This document shows positions 1 to 12,320 of a DNA stretch of 64,000 nt, one piece after another. A program made the translations under genes and the position numbers. The notes beneath the pieces were generated by a model, which had not been told where the DNA came from, ran no database searches, and worked only from the letters and a program-made list of their open reading frames with translations. Origin of the DNA: Diadema setosum (lineage: Eukaryota; Echinodermata; Echinoidea; Diadematoida; Diadematidae); contig NC_092706.1 in assembly GCF_964275005.1 (NCBI RefSeq), positions 30,725,696 through 30,789,695 on the forward strand, given 5' to 3'. Position 1 is the first letter of the stretch. Each line of letters opens with the position of its first letter.

Positions 1-2039
1 TTTGTAGAATAACCGGTAAGAATAGCTGTATGCAATTCGTAATATAATGCCTGTATGATGTCTTATTTTTGACAAAGCATGGGAAAGTGTGTTTTCAACA
101 GTTTTTACTACAGCCTTATTATTATCATGATCATCATTATTATCATTTTTAAGAGAGTTTTAATCAGGTATGGCTTAGAGGCTCCTTTTCATTTCTTAAA
201 AATCCTTTGCACACTCTTCACTTTCAACTCTAATAACTATTGAAAGGATAATGCTACTACTTTGAAAGTTATCATCAATAATGAACAGAACATTTTGAAA
301 GAACATGGTTGATTTTAGCTTAATCTAATAATCCTTTCATTGTTGGTGCTCATGCGGTTTACATCCTCCTTTTTGTCCAAAGGAGTGAGGAAAGGTCCTT
401 TGATTTGAGTTATACATCATTTTAAAGCTTAGATTCTGCTTTTTCAGAATCTGTTCTTAATTTTAAATCCATGTCTGGAGATATTTTGTTGGTTTTGTGA
501 TGCAGCGTCACATAGATGCAATAAGCACTTCACTAAAAACAATGGTGTGCTTTGCATGGGATTTGGCACATGTTTGATTACACATCGAATAACAGTACTT
601 TATAATAACACAGTGCAAATGCGTGATAGCAGTAGTTATCAAGAATAAAAGATTACATGTATCATTATAGACTATCGCAGAACTTTGGCAAGAATATAGC
701 AAAACATTATTATACTTCAACTAGGTGGAGAATACAACAGCTACACATTTACACATTCAATTATATGAATTCCAAACCTAAATTTAGTTTTGCCATATCA
801 ACATTATTGTCAGCTTTAGTAACAATAATCATTTGCCTAACACTGACCGCGGGACTTTTTTTAATGTTAAACTATACAAGAATAGAAAGCTTTCCATTTT
901 GTTTAACGTTCCGAGCATGTAAACCGATACCACATTGATTCCACTACACAGTTAGATTTTCTTTTTCATTTGTGACAGTATATACATATACATAAAATAC
1001 GACTGAGTAATTTTTATAGAGTTAAATATATACTGAGATTAAAGTTCAATCACTTTACTAGCTTGATCAATGACTAACACACAGGGCAATTATCCAATAA
1101 GCCTCAACGTTTCCTACAATAATTTTTGATCAAATATCATACACAAGGTTGACTGTACACATACCGAAAAAAAAAATCAAAGTCCGCCAGACACCGGCGG
1201 CACCATGCTATTTACTTATTCAACAGATTCATGAGTAGATAAGAAATAAGATGCGTATCATGGACCAGTATTCGTGACTTTCTTAAAACATATTCCTGCA
1301 TTTAATCTCACAGAGCTTGATATTTCTGCAGTTGGTAAAAAAATGAGCTACGCTGTTATCACAAAATTAGTAACAACATGTGTGTAAAAATGCATGTAGG
1401 CCTTATTGAAGACGTTATGTAAAATTTGCACCACTTGTGCAGGTGAAAGCATGACCTGAAGAGAATCATTCTCGCCATATGTTTATTTACATTACTTCAT
1501 TTACAAAGCTTTAAGTGGTAGTCTGCAGTATTTTCTCCACCAAACGGAAAATCATATAACAATGAAAGTCCTTAATATCGTTTTCAGGCCCCTATATGTT
1601 TTAGACATGTAAGGCAATACACCAACCAGATTTAACTAGACAATGCATTTTTTTTTGGAGCTTTACTAAAAAGAAATATCCTTCCCTTTCAAAGGATATA
1701 CACACACTAATATTGAATAATCTTATTAAACGTAAACACATGAATACAATGCAAAATGACATGGAACAATTTTAGTATCAAAAACATAGACAAGTGATAT
1801 AAAACAGCCTACACAAAATAAAGCTTTAATAATGATAGGAAATCCCCATTGTTCCACATCTTAGCATAACAGTAATAACCAAATCAATAGCAGCAACCGA
1901 ACAAAGAAATAATTGATTAACTTAACAATAAAAATGATAACATCAACAGAACAGCAAATACAGCCGCAACGTATTGTTACAGTAGTGTGAAACTTTGAGC
2001 TCACTTGTAGTCACTCCAGTTGAAGACTGTATTTATTGA
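1..2039. other. Gene-free AT-rich stretch
   Basis: I recognise no gene here. The longest plausible frame (657-938, plus, 93 residues) contains one hydrophobic stretch (about residues 50-72, rich in L, I, T and A) that could be a membrane helix, but it has no recognisable family. It sits in AT-rich DNA and may be chance. Around 440-520 is a segment resembling 53445-53515, both carrying TTTCAGAATCTG followed by a TTTTGTTGG word and a GTCACATA word, so part of the stretch is probably old dispersed repeat. Confidence 0.4.
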
Positions 2040-2127
2040 AAGCTGGCTAACACAAGCATAAAATTTATGCTTGTGTTAGCCAGCTTCAATGTTCTTTTTG
2101 GTTATTTAATAACCAAAAAGAACATTG
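2040..2127. repeat. Two abutting hairpin palindromes
   Basis: Two near-perfect palindromes lie back to back with no gap. The first (2040-2086) has 23-bp arms starting AAGCTGGCTAACACAAGC around a 1-nt centre at 2063. The second (2087-2127) has 20-bp arms starting CAATGTTCTTTTTGGTTA around a 1-nt centre at 2107. They end about 80 bp upstream of the first coding frame of the following LINE. They could be a small foldback element, a structured LINE leader, or an artefact of local template switching. Confidence 0.85.
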
Positions 2128-2205
2128 TTATATCAAATCGTATGTTAACTAGTAAAACATGGTATTGACTATTTATTTATATTACAGTGAATCAATTACA
2201 AACAT

Positions 2206-3260
2206 ATGATTCATAATTTTTCAAAGGATACATTTTCTTTGTTGCATTTAAATATAAGGAGTTTGAATAAACATTTTGATGATTTAGAATTTTCATTAGA
2301 ATCTGATGCAAGTCAGTCGCTATCCGTTATCGGATTAAGTGAGACATGGTTAGCTTCCAATGCAGAAAATTATTTCGCAATCGAGGGTTATAATTTATTT
2401 GTTAACAATAGGCCTGATAAGAATGGAGGGGGGGGGGGGTTGCATTGTACGTATCACGTTCCTATGATACTATTATTCATGAAGACATCTCTAGAATGGA
2501 CAATATCGTTGAATCTCCGTTTATAGAAATTTTTATCCCAGGATTTAGAAATGTTATGGTAGCCATTATTCACAGACCCCCTTATTTAAACTCTAATGAT
2601 TTTTAAAGTTATTTTTCAGATCTGGCTAATTCACACGTTTTCCGAAATAAGGATTGCTTCTTACTCGGCGATTTTAATATTGATTTGCTGAAGTCTGAGC
2701 ATGATAATATCTCTAGTGATTTTCTTCACACACTTCTGTCCTCGTCCTTTCTTCCGCTTATTTCTAAACCCACACGTGCTACAGATCGCTCTGCCACCCT
2801 CATTGACAACTTGTTTTGTAATATTTTACCCCTCCCTGATTCTTTTATAATTCTTTCAGATATGACCAATCATTTTCCAATAATGACTTGTTTTACACCT
2901 AAAACACCAGGTAATACTAAACCTATTTCATCTCTTTTGTTTAAACGCAGAGTTTCACCTGAAAAGTTAGCTAGTTTTGATGTGGCTCTCGAGAATGCTG
3001 ACTGGTCAGGAGTATTTGGCAGCGATGACGTTAATATATCTTTTCATAATCTTATGGAAATTTTTAATCATCATTTAGATGATGTAATTCCAAAGCAAAG
3101 AAATAGAATAGAGTATAAAGAAACACCCAGGTTACCTTGGATTTCAAGATCAATTCTTCGTTCAATTAATAGGATAAATCGTTTGTATTATAAGTACAAA
3201 ATGGAAAAAAAAAAAACTGAGCGATCGAAGAATAGATATACATCATACAAAAAACTTTGA
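2206..3260 (+). pseudogene. LINE A endonuclease domain, frameshifted
   Basis: The frame starting at 2206 opens with the endonuclease signature LLHLNIRSLNKHFDDLE and then GLSETWL, the metal-binding glutamate motif of the exonuclease-endonuclease-phosphatase fold. A homopolymer of about 13 G near 2427-2440 shifts the frame. Downstream, in another frame, the sequence still encodes the expected RPPY region, interrupted by one stop near 2607. From 2685 a frame carries LGDFNIDLL-like and SDMTNHFPI-type motifs, the substrate and catalytic histidine region. A linker follows to 3260 and ends after an A-run that causes another frameshift. The domain would nick target DNA to prime reverse transcription, but as it stands it cannot be made as one protein. 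Confidence 0.85.
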
Positions 3261-3416
3261 CAATGATTTTGCGTTCTGAAATTAAAAGGTATTACTCTAA
3301 GCAATTATCGAGATATAAGTTTGATATGAAAAATACTTGGAAAGTTTTAAAACAGGCCATGAATGTTCAGAGTAAAAACTCTGACATTAATAAAATCAAA
3401 TTGAATGATGAATTGA

Positions 3417-5298
3417 TTGATGATCCCCTTCACATTGCAAATATTTTTAATTCTTTCTTTTTCAAAAATAGGCGAAAATTATGCTCAAAACATTCCTGCA
3501 ACAGAGACTCATATTACTGAATTTTTAGGTCAGCGTAACTCTGATTCCATATTTTTTATACCAACTAACAGATTTGAATTTATTGATATAGTTTCCTCTT
3601 TTGAATACAAACGAAGTTTTGGTTATAATGAGATAGACAATTTTGTACTTAAGGGTGTTATTTCCTCGGTTGCTGATCCACTTGCTCATAAATTTAATTT
3701 GTCAATTTTTAAAGGTTTGTTTCCTGATAAAATGAAATTAGCTAAAGTTATCCCAATATTTAAGGCAGGTGATAAGTTTGAAGTCAGCAATTATCGCCCA
3801 ATTTCATTATTACCGTCGTTGTCTAAGGTCTTAGAAAAACTCATTTACAAGAAAATGATCAATTTTTTGAAGGTACATGAAGTTTTTACGAATTATCAGT
3901 TTGGTTTTCGCGAGAAACATAGTACTACGTATGCTCTTTTGCATTTTGTTGATAGAGTTGTTCATGCAATTGATAACCATTCTCATTTAGTTAGTATTTT
4001 CTTGGACTTCTCCAAGGCCTTCGACACTATCAATCATGATATTTTACTTTATAAGTTATCGCATCATGGAATACGTAGGAAGGCCTTGGAGTGGTTCCAG
4101 AGTTATTTAGTTGATAGAAAACAATTTGTAACAATTAAAAGCAATGATTCAGTTGTCAGAGAAGTCAAATGCGGCGTCCCACAGGGAAGTCTTTTAAGGC
4201 CGTTATTGTTCATTATTTATATCAATGATTTTTGTCGCGTATCCGACGACCTCTCTTTTATTCATTTTGCAGATGACACAAATGTATTTTTTGCCCATAA
4301 TGATATTGATTTTCTTGTTCATAAAATTAAAATTAAAAGTGACAAACTGGGTCAGGGCAAATAGGCTATCAATCAATGCTCAAAAAACGAAATATATGCC
4401 TTTTAGTAATACTGTTGATAGTTTAAGTACAAATATAGTATTAGATGACTCTCATCTACAAATAGTTTCACATATCAAATTTTTGGGTGTCATTGTGGAT
4501 GACAAACTTTCCTGGAAATCACATGTTGATAATGTTAAATGAAGAGTTTGTTTGCAAAAACCGATAAGTCCATTTTTGAAGATTTTGAAGTACGGTCTCT
4601 GTCATAAAGTACAAAATAATACCTTTTAAATGATATATTGGTCACTACATATAAAGGTACATTTTTGAAGTTATGGCCAAAAGAAGCAATTTTTTCTTAT
4701 TATTCTTTTTATTTTTCTTGACATTTAATCGCAAATATCTTCATTTGGCAAATATGAACTATCGGTTTTTGCAAACAAACTCTTCGTTTGCAATATAATT
4801 TCACGTAATGTAGGCATTATAAATAGATTGAAATTTTTATATTCCACAAAAATCATTACTTATTCGTCGTTGATATTGCTTCATCTTAATTATGGAGTAT
4901 TAGTTTGGGGCAACACGCATCAGAATTTATTAGAGAAAGTGTTCCTTTTAAAAAAGAAAGCTCTCCGTGTTATTTGTAATTCCCCTGTATGTTCTCATAC
5001 AAATATGTTGTTTGCCTCTAACAAGCTCTTAAAAATGACAGATTTGTTTTTGTTTAATTTAGGGCAATTTATGTATAAGTATTGCAATAACTTGCTTCCG
5101 TCTATTTTTGATTCTATGTTCCTCAAAAATAAATCATTTCATAAATATCCCACTAGGCGTTCCAGTGAATTTCATGTACCTCTTTTACGAACGATTTTAG
5201 CTAAAACCACACTTATTTATGTAGACCCAAATTATTGGAATTCTTCGAATCATCACATAAAATTGTTCCATCCGTATATTCTTTCAAGAGGAGACTGA
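3417..5298 (+). pseudogene. LINE A reverse transcriptase and C-terminal region, broken
   Basis: The frame at 3417-4364 encodes fingers and palm: KVIPIFKAGDKFEVSNYRPI, then LDFSKAFDTINHD, then CGVPQGS and the catalytic FADD at 4266-4277. The normally conserved GPLLF after PQGS reads RPLLF, so a key glycine is replaced. The C-terminal part moves to another frame (4225-4539, with SINAQKTKYM and FLGVIVDD). It is interrupted by the insertion at 4537-4785 and resumes in the same frame from 4786 to 5298 with the usual thumb and tail motifs (LHLNYGVLVWGN, then RRSSEFHVP). The enzyme would copy the LINE RNA at the nicked target, but this copy is dead. Confidence 0.88.
4541..4785. mobile_element. 245-bp MITE with perfect 25-bp inverted termini
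   Basis: The termini are exact inverted repeats of 25 bp: 4541-4565, beginning GAAGAGTTTGTTTGCAAAAA, and the reverse complement at 4761-4785. The interior is AT-rich and non-coding. It lies inside LINE A, whose reading frame is the same on both sides. GTT is present at 4534-4536 and again at 4786-4788, which might be a short target duplication with four extra bases (AAAT). The superfamily is not identifiable from these ends. Confidence 0.85.
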
Positions 5299-7400
5299 AG
5301 TCTTTTTTTATTGCAATCGTATGACTCTACAATACTGAATTCACCTTTTTAGCCTTTTTTCTTACATACTGACTTGTTCACTTTGTCCCCTCTTCGAAGA
5401 ATTAATGGTATTTTTTTCCTGGATGTTTGCAATGTTGTCATCTATGCCATTTTGCCCATAGCGTCTAGAAGTTGACTTTTTATGTTACTCCTGTTCATAT
5501 GTCCCTCTATTTTCTATTTTCTTGTCTTTCTTTCAGGCGTCAAAATATTACTTTTCCCCACAACTATCTTCTGTTTCTCTTGGCATGCTTCTGCCGAAGA
5601 TCGCTGTTTATGTTGTTTCTGTTGTTCTGCTACTGTTTCTGTTTTGCGTTCTTGTCTGCTACTTTGTCTTCAGTTCGTCAGTCTTGTCCATCCCGTTTTG
5701 TCCTGTACAACTTTTTCTTCAGTAGTTGTCTTGTTGTCTAATCCTGTTTCATGTTTGTTCGCGTCTATGTAAATGTATTTATTTGTTAATCTAATTTTTA
5801 GTGGGCTTCCAGACTTCTTCCACTTTGTTATTTTTTTTTCATCTACAATTATTCAATTTATCTTTTCATCGATGTTCTTCTCCAGAGGGGCCCACATACT
5901 ATACAAGTTCTGTCTTTTTAGTGGGTCCCTCCATTTTTCGCACTTAAAGCAACGGTATACATGTACTTCACTTTGATCACTTCTGTTTCTTTCTTACTAT
6001 ACAATGTATGATTACTATAGGTCCTCAATTATTGCAGTCTTTTCATTTCACTATGTTCTAGTCACCTTATTCTCTTTATTAAATGAAGAGAAACATATGT
6101 TTTGTCGAAAAATGAAATAAACTTTGCATTTAATTGAATTGAATTTGAAGATGGAGGCACAAGGAACGAATTGCAAACTAACGGTCAGGTGCCATGTCTC
6201 GGAGAAGTAACACAAAGTATCTTATATAAACCTTGCTTACAAATACGAATTTCCGTACCTGGAAAAGGCTTATTATACACATCCGTGTCGACATAAATTA
6301 AAAATATCAAGACCGGTTTGATATAGGTTATTTAACACACAGAAAAATATTAACAAGTGATATTCATGCATTAATTTAGGAATGAAATTTAAGCAGTATA
6401 TGGTCTGCTCTGCTATCAAACTATTATTGCTGCCAGCGTACTTACTTAATGAAAAATACATCATGTAGAATTGACCTCATTGCATAAACCAGTTAGTAAC
6501 ACACATTTACTGCTTATTACAGTATATATTATAAAGATTGTAGTGAAAACAGTCGTATAAATACATGACCTCCCGCAGTGACAAAGCGATGAGTACTTAA
6601 GAAAGTCATAAGATATTACAGAAACAAGCCGAATCTATATCAAACCTGTATAATACACAGCGTAAATGTTTTCAACAAGTAAGATTATACACGTCACCAA
6701 TATTCCAGTGCACTGCACAATCTTCTTTAGAGCTTTACTCAAAGAAAAAATATTTGTATTTCTGTTTCAAAGTGTAAGACGTTATGATGAATTACTCTGG
6801 GGTGAAACCCACTTTTGAAGATGACACAAATCGTGCAGGAAATTTGATGAATCCCCAACCATACAGATTCAGGATCATTCAGACATCAAGTCATCTTCAC
6901 CTACCGATAGACTACTCGTATTTTATTTGATATTAAAGGGAAAAATTATGTATTGATAAACTGCCTTTCTCTCTGTTTAACGTGTCCATTATGTAGCCAG
7001 ATCACGTAGATCTCACTGGACACTATATTTTTATGAAAGAATTTCTAAAAAAAAAAAAGACACTGGTGTTTTTCATTTGTCGAAGCAAAATATGTACATA
7101 CAGTACAACTGAGTATCTTAGATAAATATGGAAATCTGAAATGATGAGAAGAGCAAAAACGACTTCAAATATGGGACAAGAGAGACAAGATACGAGGATG
7201 AGACGCAGGTGTTGTTTACACCAAAGAGGACTTATCCATATAGAAAGAAAACACACTCACACGCAACGTTTTATCAGCGTTTTGGAGCAGGTAAGCATGA
7301 ACGACTATTTATGGGATGGATCAGAATGTTATCCTGACATTTGTACTTAATGTATTCACACATTTAACATATTATATATAATCAATATGTATATACAATG

Positions 7401-7401
<1 letters not shown>

Positions 7402-7445
<44 letters not shown>
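7402..7445. repeat. (AT)n microsatellite
   Basis: About 22 uninterrupted AT dinucleotides, ending at a TAGGCCTATA palindromic word. Confidence 0.95.
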
Positions 7446-7447
<2 letters not shown>

Positions 7448-7877
7448 CCTATATGTAAGCACGCTTACCTCAAACAGTCATCACTAAATGTTTCCCGCAA
7501 CCGGTTGCCAAATAATTGCCGGCATGCAACCAGCCCAAATGTGTATTGTACGGACAGGGCCCGAAAGCTTCAGAATAAAAATCAAACTTTGAGGTATCAA
7601 GCTACGTCTATCGTCTCACCTACACAATACCAAGACGCGACCAGGGTTTAACAACTGAAAACACACCTTTCACACTCTATATACAAATTTATATATACAT
7701 ATGTTCTTCCGACCATTGATCTTTGGGTAGAAACAAAAAAAAAAAAACATCTTGTAGACAAGAATATAATAATGGATTGAAATATTTACCTTCTACCAAA
7801 CAAAGGACATTTTCTGGAGAGTAATTCTATAGTCCACTCAATTTTAGACGTCAATGACACAAACCGAATATATACAA

Positions 7878-7879
<2 letters not shown>

Positions 7880-7919
<40 letters not shown>
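7880..7919. repeat. (AT)n microsatellite
   Basis: About 20 uninterrupted AT dinucleotides. It is the second such tract within 500 bp. Confidence 0.95.
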
Positions 7920-7926
<7 letters not shown>

Positions 7927-8356
7927 TATTCAGCACCTTTCGGAATTCCGAGTATTGGTATTGGTCATGCAAAGTCATAGCGTGGATAGTGTTTTTTTTT
8001 TTCTTCTTTGATTTCCGGTGAGGTTTTATAATCCCCCCTCAAAAAGTAGTTTAAAAAGTTGGTTTGTATTTCCACTGGTAATCATTATGTTGGTATACAA
8101 ACATAAAAATTATCATTATACAGTCCGAAGAATAGAAATTCAATTTTTCTAGTAACATTTTATATATGTATGTATGTCAATTTGTCACGTTGAATTTGTT
8201 TTAAGTATAAGTGTTACATCATGATGCTGTCAGAGAGATCCTCCCGTACCACGATTATTTCGTAATATCGCCTCGCTATTCATGTATCAAAGCAATGACT
8301 CCATATCTATTCAGGTTTAAGCCAATTGAATAAACAAATGGGAACATGCCTACGTG

Positions 8357-8470
8357 CGGCATGCACATGTAACTCCAATCAGATAATGTAACAATATGAC
8401 TACACAGTAACCTACACCGCATGCACATGTAATTCCAATCAGATATTGTAAGAAGACGGTTACACAGTAA
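8357..8470. repeat. 60-bp imperfect tandem duplication
   Basis: Two head-to-tail copies with 60-bp spacing share GCATGCACATGTAA, CCAATCAGATA and TACACAGTAA in the same order. They differ at scattered positions. Confidence 0.8.
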
Positions 8471-9029
8471 TGATAGTGAAAAATCAATCACAGTATAAAC
8501 TAACAAGAATGAATCAAATCTACACCAGTTTCAACTTCCACACTTGACTTCTGGTAATGAATAAATAGCAGAGCCAAAATTGATTTACAACTCATTACTT
8601 CTTTCCAATGTGACCATACTGCTTGTCTAGACAGCTGATTTTGTTTAGGGAGTGCTTCTTATAGGCCAAATTTTTGTCCAGGAAGGTAGAACTATTTATA
8701 TACTTACACAATAACTACCATATGGTATTCCAACAATATCATGTAACATATTCAAGCAATACAAAGTAGATCAGTAAAAAAAAAAAAAAAATCCACCGGT
8801 GGAAGCATGTCCAGTAAAATAAAATGTTTAAAACTGAGATATGATATCAAACAGTAAAGCTTTACATACACCTCAACTCCAAACAATAAACAAACTATGC
8901 TACATACACATGCATAAACAAATGATTTCCTGCAGTAACGAGAAGCTGGAAAATTAGAAAGTCATAAGAATTCTCACATACACTTTCCGGTTCATCAAAC
9001 CTTTACAATAAGGTTTACACACCCAAATG

Positions 9030-9740
9030 TATAGAGTCTATCTCTCTCCATGATATATAATGAAACATTTAGGAACAAGACATATATCTAGTGAGTTGAT
9101 CATTTCCATCGGTCCGTAAAGAAGAAATCCTCCACAAAAATAAGTAAACTTTAAAGAAAGAAAAAAAATATTCCCTTCAGAATGATAAGAAATAAGAAAA
9201 ATAAGGTATTCTGAAATTTCACATTTTCTTTGGAAAACATTTCTTGCCCAATCCATACGAATATTCAAATGAACGAGTTGGTAATGCCTCACCCTCACAA
9301 ATTTTCATTTATGCTATAAACGAACTTTGCTGTTACAAGTAAATGTAAAGTACTTTAGCTAACACAAATAAAAGCATGATTCCATACCAAGATAAATCAG
9401 AGTTAACATTTGTTCTTTTTCATTTTTGATGGTTTTAAGACAAGTTATACATCTATACATGTGAAATACGAGATTCTGTCATTTGTGAAAATGAAATAAA
9501 AAAGAAATTGTGAGAAGACGACTTCATGACCTTGCTGATTTGGATATTTTTAAGGACTTGTCAAGAAATGTTCACCGAAAAGAAAATGTGAAATTTCAAA
9601 ATATCATATCTCACATATTTCTTATCTGTTTTTTTTTTGTCCCGTTTCTATCGTTCTGTAGGAAATATTTTTTTTTCTTTCGTTTGAAGTTTATTCATAT
9701 TTTTGAGTGGATTTCCTCTTTAAACGTACATCTTCTATAC
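9030..9740. repeat. Diverged inverted repeat, arms about 230 bp
   Basis: The minus strand of about 9030-9300 and the plus strand of about 9500-9740 are recognisably the same sequence. Both carry AAGAAATGTT, then AAAATGTGAAATTTCA, then ATATTTTTTT(T)CTTTC with TTTGAAGTTTA or TTTAAAGTTTA, then GGATTTCNTCTTTA. The arms are separated by about 200 bp and differ by substitutions and indels. Both arms can be read as short frames, but the AT-rich translation matches nothing known. It is most simply an old foldback element or an inverted duplication. Confidence 0.7.
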
Positions 9741-10092
9741 ACACACAGCACAATCAATCTTCACAAGACACCTGCTCCACAAAAAAGGTGAGTCTTAAAG
9801 AAGTTTACACAATAGGAAAATCACATTTCGTTCTAAAATCTAGACCTGAACCAACAATAGCCATACATGGTTTAACATAGATAATTCAGGAATGTTTGAT
9901 AATCTGACAGTACCGTTAAAAAAAACTGTCATTTGATTATGTTTTCGTAACAAGTGGTAATTAATCTGATAGATTGTGCAGGAAAATGTAGTGGAAGCTT
10001 TTAGCCTACCATTCTATGTTATGTGTGGATAATCCTCCGAGTTTGGAGTGTCATATAGGATCCTCTTTAGTTTACCCAAGTAACCTCCAAAT

Positions 10093-12285
10093 CAACGGCG
10101 TAGCCAGGATTTCATCTTGGGTGGGGGGGGGGGGGGGGTTAGTCTGCGAGGAAGCGAAGCGAGCGAGGGGGGGGGGGTATCCCCCCTCCCACGGTGAGAA
10201 CGTTTTGCATTTTAGTGTTGTAAATAATGCAATTTGATGCATGTTTTTGCGTGTTTTAACGACGTGAAACAGTCCCACTTGTTTAAGGTAGCAGCGTATT
10301 TTGATGTAGATTGAACAATTGAACAATTTGCCTATAAAAGGGTATAATTGAAATACACTTGTTGTATTCATTCTTTTAAATGAATATCATGAACGCGACT
10401 GAACCCGAGCGAGCGGAGCGAGCGAGGGGGGAGGGGAGGGTGTGGGAGAGGGGTGTCCCCCCCTCCCACGGTGAGAACTTTTTGCATTTTGATGTTGCAA
10501 ATGGTGCAATTTGATGCATGCTTTTGCGCGTCTTATCGACGCGAAACAGTCCCACTTGTTAAAGGTTGCAGTATGTATTGATGTAGATTATCATTGAACA
10601 ATTTGCCTATAAAATGTTATAATCTAAATACACTTTTTGTACTAAATATTCTTTTCACTGAATATCATGAACGCGACTGAACCCGAGCGAGCGGAGCGAG
10701 CGAGGGGGAGGGGAGGGTGTGGGAGGGGGTGTAACCCCTCCCACGGTGAAAACTTTTTGCATTTTAATGTTGCAAATGGTGCAATTTGATGCATGTCTTT
10801 GCGTGTTTTAACGAGTTGAAACAGTCCCACTTGTTTAAGGTTGCAGTATATTTTGATGTAGATTATCATTGAACAGTTTGCCTATAGGCCTAGTATGGTA
10901 TAATTTAAATACACTTCTTGTATTCATTCTTTTCACTGAATATCATGAACGAGACTGAACCCAAGCGAGCGGAGCGAGCGAGGGGGGAGGGGAAAGTGTT
11001 GGAGGGTGTTGTCCCCCCTCCCACGGTTAGAACTTTTTGCATTTTAATGTTGCAAATGGTGCAATTTGATGCATGTTTTTGCGTGTTTTAACGAGTTGAA
11101 ACAGTCCCACTTGTTTAAAGTTGCAGTATATTTTGATGTAGATTATCATTGAACAATTTGCCAATAATATGGTATAATTCAAATACACTTCTTGTATTCA
11201 TTCTTTTCGCTGAATATCATGAACGAGACTGAACCTGAGCGAGTGGAGCGAGCGAGGGGGGAGGGGATGGGAGTGTCCCCCCTCCCACGGTGAGAACTTT
11301 TTGCATTTTCGATGTTGCAAATGGTGCAATTTGATGCATGTCTTTGCGTGTTTTAACAAGTTGAAACAGTCCCACTTGTTTAAGGTTGCAGTATATTTTA
11401 GTGTAGATTATTATTGAACAATTTCGCCTATAAAATGGTATTATCTAAATAATCTGCTTGTATTAATTCTTACACTGAATAATATCATGAACGCTGTCTG
11501 TTCAGCAATGAAACAGAAAAAGCATGCAGACGAGGGTGTAGATAGGGGCATATCCTCGCCCACACTAGGGTGATTTTGCGTTTTCAGACCTGAAATTCAG
11601 CGATCTGGTGCAAATTTTTGGTGCAATGCTTTTTCATCGAAGTGTTAAAATCACGGAATTTAGCTCTTATTCCAAATGTGCATCGTCATTCTGTGTGTAT
11701 GTACAAAGTCTATTGAGGTAGAGCTTAGGGGAAGGGGGATTCCCCCTCCCGCTCGCGGAACTTTTGCGTTTTTAGAATTGAAATAAAGCGATCTGGGGCA
11801 CACTTTTTGTGGAAAATTCGGAAATCGTCATTCCAAAAAATGTACTAAGTCTACAGTGGGTAACAAGCAATGAATGGGTGGCAAGATACCTCTCCCATAA
11901 TTATTAAAGGGAGCCTTTTTTCAGTTTTAAGCTTTTAGAACTGAAATTCAACAATCCGGCGCACACTTTTGTTGGAATATCTGGAAATTTTTTCAATCAA
12001 ATGAGAAGTGTAGCAAGTCTGTGGAAAGAGATTCTGTATGATTTTCTGATTGCAGTTAAACGTTTTGGTGCACACATTTTGTGTCATATTTGGAAAACTG
12101 TTTATGTTCAAGGTGTTTGCCACAGTCTACTTCTATGTATGGCGGGGGGGGGGGGGGGGAGGGCGGGCGAGCAGGGAAAAGGCGTGGGCGAGTGTTATCT
12201 CCACCCTTCCCTTACGATGGAGCTTTTGCCTTTTTAAGGTTGAAATTGAGATATTTCGTTTGCGGAATATGGAATATTTAGGAAG

Positions 12286-12320
<35 letters not shown>

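Larger units (their letters stand above)
2206..6147 (+). mobile_element. LINE A, CR1/L2/Jockey-group non-LTR retrotransposon
   Basis: An almost complete ORF2 is present in broken frames. An apurinic-type endonuclease comes first, then the reverse transcriptase, then the C-terminal region typical of these LINEs, followed by a T-rich 3' tail ending in TTGAATTGAA-like short repeats near 6140. The reverse transcriptase carries LDFSKAFDTINHD, CGVPQGS and FADDT motifs, which place it in the CR1/L2/Jockey assemblage. I cannot assign the exact clade by eye. The damage is light: a frameshift in a G-run near 2430, one in-frame stop near 2607, frameshifts near 3210 (A-run) and 3470, another after 4360, and a 249-bp insertion carrying an inverted-repeat element. 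No ORF1 is visible upstream. Confidence 0.9.
6148..9029. other. Gene-free stretch with microsatellites
   Basis: No gene is recognised. It holds two long (AT)n tracts and a 60-bp tandem duplication, listed separately. Weak similarities recur between parts of this stretch and 1250-1700, for example an AGCTTTACT word followed by an A-rich run and TTTCAAAG at 1660-1700 and 6730-6775. That suggests old, diverged duplicated or repetitive DNA. Confidence 0.4.

Noticed and set aside
657..938. A 93-residue frame with a hydrophobic stretch, considered as a small membrane protein
   Set aside because: It is isolated in AT-rich DNA, has no family resemblance, and its composition explains the hydrophobicity.
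5472..5976. Several overlapping open frames rich in F, S, L and C
   Set aside because: They are translations of the T-rich 3' untranslated region of LINE A and resemble no protein.
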